Position numbers and translations under genes: made by a program
The notes under the pieces: generated by a model
The model's input: only the letters and a program-made list of their open reading frames with translations
Told to the model about the DNA's origin: nothing
Databases searched by the model: none
Part shown: piece by piece, positions 6,512-9,818 of the stretch
Layout: every line of letters starts with the position of its first letter
Position numbering within the stretch: position 1 is the first letter of the stretch
Source of the DNA: Gammaproteobacteria bacterium
GTDB taxonomy: Bacteria > Pseudomonadota > Gammaproteobacteria > Thiohalorhabdales > Thiohalorhabdaceae
Assembly: GCA_018609925.1 (NCBI GenBank)
Contig: JAHEOG010000077.1
Location: 1-9,818 of the forward strand
Direction of reading: 5' to 3'
Length of the DNA stretch: 9,818 nucleotides

Positions 6512-7804
6512 CACCTGCTGCGTGAGGACCCCGAAGCCGTCGCCGAGACCCTGGCCAGGCGGGGCTATCGGTTCGACGTGGTCCGCTGGCGGGAGCTGGA
6601 GGAGCGGCGCAAGGAATACCAGATCCGGATGGAGGCCCTCCAATCCGAGCGCAAGGAGGCCTCCAAGGCGGTAGGGGAGGCCAAGAAGACCGGGGACGAG
6701 GCCACCGCGGAGGAGCGCAAGGGCCGGGCCGAGACCATCAATCGGGAGCTGGAGGAGGTCTCGGCGGCCTTCGAGGAGGTCAAGGCGGAGCAGCACCAAT
6801 GGCTGCTGGACATGCCCAATCTCCCCGACCCCGAGGTCCCGGAGGGGGAGGACGAGACTGCCAACGCCGAGATCCGCAGGGAGGGCGGGCGCCCCGAATT
6901 CGGCTTTGAGCCTGCGGATCATGCGGACCTGGGCGAGACGCTGGGAATCCTGGACGCCGGGACGGGAGCCAAGTTGGCCGGCTCCCGGTTCACCGTGCTC
7001 TGGGGCATGGGCACGCGGCTCTGCCGAGCCCTAGGCCAGCTCATGATGGACATCCACGCGGATGAGCACGGCTACACCGAGGTGGCCCCGCCGGCTCTGG
7101 CCCGGGGCGAAATCCTTGAAGGCACGGGCCAGCTACCGAAGTTCGAGGAGGATCTCTTCCGCACCGAGGCCGACGGGCTCTACCTGATACCCACCGCCGA
7201 GGTCCCCCTGACCAATCTGCACCGGGACACCATTGCCGATTCGGGCGAGCTGCCCGCGCGCTACGTCGCCTGGACCGCCTGCTTCCGCCGGGAGGCCGGC
7301 TCCTACGGTAAGGACACCCGAGGCATGATCCGCCAGCATCAATTCGACAAGGTGGAGCTGGTCCAGGTGGTTCATCCGGACCAGGGACTCCAGGCCTGGG
7401 AGGAGATCCGCGGCCACGCCGAGGTGGTACTCCAGCGCCTGGAGATCCCGTATCGGGTGGTGGAGCTGTGCACCGGCGATCTGGGCTTCGCCGCCCGCCG
7501 GACCTATGACCTGGAGGTCTGGCTGCCCGGCCAGGGAGCGTACCGGGAGATCAGCTCCGTGTCCTGGTGCCACGATTTCCAGGCCCGACGCATGCAGGCC
7601 CGTTTCCGGAACGGGGAGGGCAAGCCTCGCCTCGCGCATACCCTGAACGGCTCCGGGGTGGCCATCGGCCGGGCGCTGGTGGCCCTGCTGGAGAACTTCC
7701 AGCAGCGGCAGGGCTCGGTGGTGATCCCCGAGGCGCTGCGTCCCTACATGGGCTACCGGAATCGAATCGGGGTGAGCCGGCCGCAGGGCGGGTCCCCTGG
7801 CTAG
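6500..7804 (+). CDS. serS: Seryl-tRNA synthetase
   Basis: Class IIa aminoacyl-tRNA synthetase that activates serine with ATP and loads it on tRNA-Ser (and tRNA-Sec where present). It is a cytosolic homodimer. At 434 residues it matches E. coli SerRS (430). Residues about 28-105 form the charged, heptad-like antiparallel coiled coil that grips the long variable arm of tRNA-Ser. The catalytic core follows: the motif 1 region MGTRLCRALGQLMMDIH (170-186), the serine-binding TAE (232-234) in PTAEVPLTN, motif 2 with FRREAGSYGKDTRG (262-275) and HQFDKVE (280-286), DFQARRM (359-365), and motif 3 GSGVAIGRALVALLENF (384-400). The start is set by AGGAG four nt upstream. The gene is divergent from rhlE and convergent with the small membrane-protein gene, whose stop codon it overlaps within one CTAG. 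It looks intact and functional. Confidence 0.98.
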   Translation: MIDPHLLREDPEAVAETLARRGYRFDVVRWRELEERRKEYQIRMEALQSERKEASKAVGEAKKTGDEATAEERKGRAETINRELEEVSAAFEEVKAEQHQWLLDMPNLPDPEVPEGEDETANAEIRREGGRPEFGFEPADHADLGETLGILDAGTGAKLAGSRFTVLWGMGTRLCRALGQLMMDIHADEHGYTEVAPPALARGEILEGTGQLPKFEEDLFRTEADGLYLIPTAEVPLTNLHRDTIADSGELPARYVAWTACFRREAGSYGKDTRGMIRQHQFDKVELVQVVHPDQGLQAWEEIRGHAEVVLQRLEIPYRVVELCTGDLGFAARRTYDLEVWLPGQGAYREISSVSWCHDFQARRMQARFRNGEGKPRLAHTLNGSGVAIGRALVALLENFQQRQGSVVIPEALRPYMGYRNRIGVSRPQGGSPG

Positions 7805-7989
7805 CCGCGCAGGAATAGGATCATCAGCACAATCCCCAGCACGACCACCGCCACGATCTTGATGAAGGTCCACCAGTCCTGCCAGGTGCCGGATGGGCTT
7901 TCCTCGGCCATGCGCTTGGCGCCGGGGCCGAAGAAGAACACCACCGCCACGGCGATGGCGGCCAGGGCGATCTGCTGCCAAAGTTCCAA
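7801..7989 (-). CDS. Small two-helix membrane protein, function unknown
   Basis: 62 residues with two hydrophobic stretches (about 5-20 and 42-60). They are separated by a polar loop containing GPGAKRMAEESPSG and a tryptophan-rich WQDWW (36-40) at the likely membrane interface. The C terminus is a short LRG. There is no signal-peptidase site and no metal or catalytic motif. The predicted start is TTG (7987-7989), supported by a very strong AGGGAGG four nt upstream; no in-frame ATG gives a longer product. It lies 116 bp downstream of yccA on the same strand, but a strong terminator intervenes, so it probably has its own promoter. Its stop overlaps the serS stop. I do not recognise a named family; small membrane proteins of this GPG-loop type are commonly annotated as hypothetical. 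Confidence 0.8.
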   Translation of the reverse strand: MELWQQIALAAIAVAVVFFFGPGAKRMAEESPSGTWQDWWTFIKIVAVVVLGIVLMILFLRG

Positions 7990-7993
7990 AGTG

Positions 7994-8000
7994 CCTCCCT
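7994..8000 (-). promoter_or_regulatory. Shine-Dalgarno fixing a TTG start
   Basis: The minus strand reads AGGGAGG, then CACT, then the TTG start of the 62-residue membrane protein. This is the strongest Shine-Dalgarno match among the genes in the window and is the main support for the non-ATG start. Confidence 0.8.
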
Positions 8001-8049
8001 CTGGAAGGTAGCGGAATTAACCGTGAAGGCGCGGTTCAAAATCCCCGAC

Positions 8050-8081
8050 AAAGAAAAGGGCCCCATCCATGGATGGGGCCC
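8050..8081 (-). terminator. Intrinsic terminator of yccA
   Basis: On the minus strand GGGCCCCATC pairs perfectly with GATGGGGCCC around a CATG loop. The whole element, 8058-8081, is a 24-bp exact palindrome. It is followed by TTTTCTTT (complement of 8057-8050). It begins 24 nt after the yccA stop. This is a textbook Rho-independent terminator in the yccA direction; there is no comparable T run on the + strand. Confidence 0.93.
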
Positions 8082-8105
8082 AGATACTTCCGGCTCTAGG
8101 CTCCC

Positions 8106-8783
8106 TCAGCGCTCGCCGGCGAAGGCGGCCAGGATGTGGAGGAGGCTGATGAACAGGTTGAAGATGGCCACATACAGGGAGACGGTCGCCATGATGTAGT
8201 TGGTCTCGCCGCCGTGGATGATCTGGCTGGTTTCCCAGAGGATAAGCCCGGACATGAGCAGCACGAAGGCGGCGGAGACCACCAGCGACAGCATGGGCAG
8301 GGAGAAGAATACCGCGCCCAGGCCTGCCAGGAACGCCACCAGGATGCCCACCATGATGAAACCACCCAGGAAGCTGAAGTCCTTCTGGGTGGTGACGGCG
8401 TAGCCCGACAGCCCGAGGAAGATGGCGCCGGTGCCGCCGAAGGCCGTGAGCACGATCTGGGAGCCGTTGCTGAAGGCGGCGATGTAGCTGGACAGGATCG
8501 GCCCCAGGGTCAGCCCCATGAACCCGGTCAGGGCGAAGACCGCCAGCAGGCCCCAGGCGCTGTTGCGCAGGGCGCTGGTTGCCCACAGCAGCCCGAAGTA
8601 GCCCACCAGGGTCAGGATGAGCCCCGGATGGGGCAGGCCCATGGCCATGGAGATGCCGGCGGTGGCCCCGCTGAACAGCAGGGTCAGCGCCAGAAGGAAA
8701 TAGGTGTTTCGGAGGACCTTGTTCTGGGCTAGTGCCCCCGTCTGCTGACGGGAGACCGCCTCGGAGCCTCGCGTGTTCGCCAT
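8106..8783 (-). CDS. yccA: Bax inhibitor-1/YccA family membrane protein, probable FtsH modulator
   Basis: Inner-membrane protein of 225 residues (E. coli YccA has 219). E. coli YccA is a substrate and inhibitor of the FtsH protease, works with HflKC and can protect SecY from degradation. The sequence aligns with YccA end to end by eye: NKVLRNTYFLLALTL (21-35), PHPGLILTLVGY (51-62), GFMGLTLGPIL (87-97), GGTGAIFLGLSGYAVTTQKDFSFLGG (two stretches, 116-141), ETSQIIHGGETNYI (184-197) and LYVAIFNLFISLL (203-215). About seven transmembrane helices are expected. The polar N-terminal tail of about 25 residues matches the cytosolic tail by which E. coli YccA is handled by FtsH. The ATG at 8781-8783 was chosen because it gives the family length; GGAGG lies 11 nt upstream, slightly far. 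The frame stays open to 8891 but that extension has no family resemblance. A strong terminator follows the gene. Confidence 0.93.
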   Translation of the reverse strand: MANTRGSEAVSRQQTGALAQNKVLRNTYFLLALTLLFSGATAGISMAMGLPHPGLILTLVGYFGLLWATSALRNSAWGLLAVFALTGFMGLTLGPILSSYIAAFSNGSQIVLTAFGGTGAIFLGLSGYAVTTQKDFSFLGGFIMVGILVAFLAGLGAVFFSLPMLSLVVSAAFVLLMSGLILWETSQIIHGGETNYIMATVSLYVAIFNLFISLLHILAAFAGER

Positions 8784-8836
8784 GGTGGTTCTCGCCTCCG
8801 CTTTCCGGGTCAGGTTGGCCGGATCGTCAAGATTGG

Positions 8837-8860
8837 GGCCCGCCTGCTGGCGGGCCTTTT
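8837..8860 (+). terminator. Perfect 8-bp hairpin with T run facing the + strand, no cognate gene
   Basis: GGCCCGCC (8837-8844), loop TGCT, GGCGGGCC (8849-8856), then TTTT (8857-8860) on the + strand. On the minus strand the same hairpin is preceded by AAAA and followed by CCAATCTTG, a poor T run. It sits in the 175-bp gap between the AEC permease stop and the yccA start, both on the minus strand. The best-formed direction is therefore antisense to the flanking genes. It may end the permease transcript inefficiently or stop antisense transcription coming from yccA. TTGACG (complement of 8825-8830), just beyond it toward yccA, is -35-like but lacks a good -10. Confidence 0.6.
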
Positions 8861-8958
8861 GGATTCTGCCCTCATTGCCCGGGCCAATCAAGCCGAAGGC
8901 CCGGATGTGCTCGCTATTGCCTTGGACTGGTGGGCCGAAGGCGGGTTCCGGAAAGGAA

Positions 8959-9818
8959 TCATGCGGTCAGCCAGCGGAACCACAGGGGTAGGGTGAGCAG
9001 GCTGGCCGCGGTGGTGAGGGTCACGGCCTTGGCGTAGAGCCCGGTGTCCAGGCCGTAGCGGTCGCACAGGACGAGGCCCAGGAGCATGGTAGGCATGGCC
9101 CCCTCCAGGACGACCGCTCCCCGCGGCTCCCCCACCAGGCCCGCGCCGGTGGCCACCGCCAGGACCAGCAGGGGCTGGACCAGGAGTTGGATGCCGGCCA
9201 CCAGGAGGGCCAGGGGCAGTCGGCCCCAGCTCCACGCCCCCCAAGTTAGGCCCATGCCCACGGAGAGCAGCATCAGGGTGGGCACGCTGTCGCCGATGGC
9301 CTCCAACAGGGAGGTCAGGATGGGTCCGGGGCGGGCCCCGCTTAGATTCAGGCCAACCGCTGCCAGGGCTGCCCACAAAGGAGGCACCCGCACCAGGGTC
9401 CGTAGGGGGCTCTCCAGGCGTTCCTCGGCGCCGTAGCGCTGGGCAATGAGGACGCCCAGGACCATGAGCAGCGGGAAGCAGGCGAAGAGGTCGTACTGGA
9501 TGGCGATCCGCCGGGCCCACTCCCCGAAGGAGGCCTGGAGGATGGGGAGGCCCAGGTAGGTGGCATTGGGCCACCCGGCCGCCAGCAGCAGGGTCCCTTC
9601 CACCCGCCGGGACTGGGGAACGATCCGCAGTAGGGCCCAGGTGAGGGCCAGAGCCCCCAGAACTCCCGCCGCGGCGGAGATCGCGATCTGCCCGGATTCC
9701 CGCCCCAGCGGTGCCTGCCACAGCACCGACAGGATCAGGGCCGGCAACAGGAGGTAGTAGACCAATCCCGACAGGGCGACCCGCACCCGATCGGCGTCTA
9801 GGCCGCCGGGGGTAAGCC
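8959..9818 (-). CDS. AEC (auxin efflux carrier) family permease, 5'-truncated by window edge
   Basis: Integral membrane transporter of the AEC family, whose bacterial members export or exchange small organic acids and similar anions; the substrate cannot be read from sequence. 285 residues are visible and the frame remains open through the right edge. Translation of 9787-9816 gives LTPGGLDADR just before the GTG at 9784-9786, matching the loop that follows the first helix in this family. That GTG is therefore internal and the true start is outside. Counting from the GTG, family hallmarks are YYLLLPALIL (10-19), the broken-helix motif NATYLGLPI (74-82), and EGAMPT (228-233) followed by CDRYGLD (241-247). 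About nine hydrophobic segments are visible; ten are usual with the missing N-terminal helix. The protein ends cleanly with RWLTA and a TGA. It is co-oriented with yccA, 175 bp upstream of it, with a hairpin between, so co-transcription is doubtful. Confidence 0.9.
   Translation of the reverse strand, partial: LTPGGLDADRVRVALSGLVYYLLLPALILSVLWQAPLGRESGQIAISAAAGVLGALALTWALLRIVPQSRRVEGTLLLAAGWPNATYLGLPILQASFGEWARRIAIQYDLFACFPLLMVLGVLIAQRYGAEERLESPLRTLVRVPPLWAALAAVGLNLSGARPGPILTSLLEAIGDSVPTLMLLSVGMGLTWGAWSWGRLPLALLVAGIQLLVQPLLVLAVATGAGLVGEPRGAVVLEGAMPTMLLGLVLCDRYGLDTGLYAKAVTLTTAASLLTLPLWFRWLTA

Noticed and set aside
8825..8830. TTGACG as the yccA -35 box
   Set aside because: No -10-like hexamer at 15 to 18 bp spacing, so not called as a promoter.
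8784..8891. 36-codon upstream extension of yccA starting at 8891
   Set aside because: It runs through the 8837-8856 hairpin, has no family resemblance, and the ATG at 8781-8783 aligns with the E. coli YccA N terminus.
8892..8942. Direct repeat GCCGAAGGC at 8892-8900 and 8934-8942
   Set aside because: Only two 9-bp copies in GC-rich DNA, with no further copies or symmetry; likely chance.
8858..8991. Short + strand frame through the gap upstream of yccA, with plausible amino-acid composition
   Set aside because: About 40 residues from a TTG, no Shine-Dalgarno, and it runs into the permease gene on the other strand.
9784..9786. GTG as the true start of the AEC permease
   Set aside because: Upstream in-frame residues match the family and the first helix would be missing, so the gene continues past the window edge.

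Overview
GC-rich chromosomal DNA from a proteobacterium. A gammaproteobacterium is the best guess: the YccA-type and SerRS proteins match E. coli-like families almost end to end, and Shine-Dalgarno sites are classical. The species is not identifiable by eye. I see no tRNA or rRNA gene, CRISPR array, insertion sequence or integrase. The window looks like housekeeping chromosome rather than an island, and both edges cut through genes.

Layout, left to right. (1) The 3' three quarters of a class C (DnaE-type) DNA polymerase III alpha-subunit gene, + strand, 1-2483. It ends right after its OB fold, so it looks like a short non-E. coli-type paralogue, of the kind often used in error-prone synthesis. 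(2) Convergent to it across a 16-bp gap is an HrpB-like DEAH-box helicase, - strand, 2500-4833. (3) Upstream of that on the same strand is the DEAD-box RNA helicase gene rhlE, 4927-6141. The 93-bp spacer between the helicase genes holds a 9-bp GC-only hairpin. (4) A 358-bp divergent intergenic region, 6142-6499, rich in symmetric elements, separates rhlE from serS. (5) serS, seryl-tRNA synthetase, + strand, 6500-7804. (6) A 62-residue two-helix membrane protein, - strand, 7801-7989. Its stop codon and the serS stop share one CTAG. (7) yccA, a Bax-inhibitor-1 family membrane protein related to the FtsH modulator of E. coli, - strand, 8106-8783, followed by a strong intrinsic terminator at 8050-8081. 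(8) A second perfect hairpin with a T run on the + strand at 8837-8860, facing away from any visible gene. (9) The C-terminal 285 residues of an AEC (auxin efflux carrier) family permease, - strand, 8959-9818, cut by the right edge.

The genes do not form one pathway. rhlE and the HrpB-like gene may be co-transcribed as an RNA-helicase pair. serS, the polymerase gene and yccA appear to be separate transcription units.

The most unusual non-coding signal is upstream of serS. Positions 6436-6447 are a perfect 12-nt complement of the first four serS codons. The same segment can pair alternatively with a palindrome at 6375-6386. This would allow a start-codon-sequestering switch if transcription begins far enough upstream, which the sequence alone does not show.
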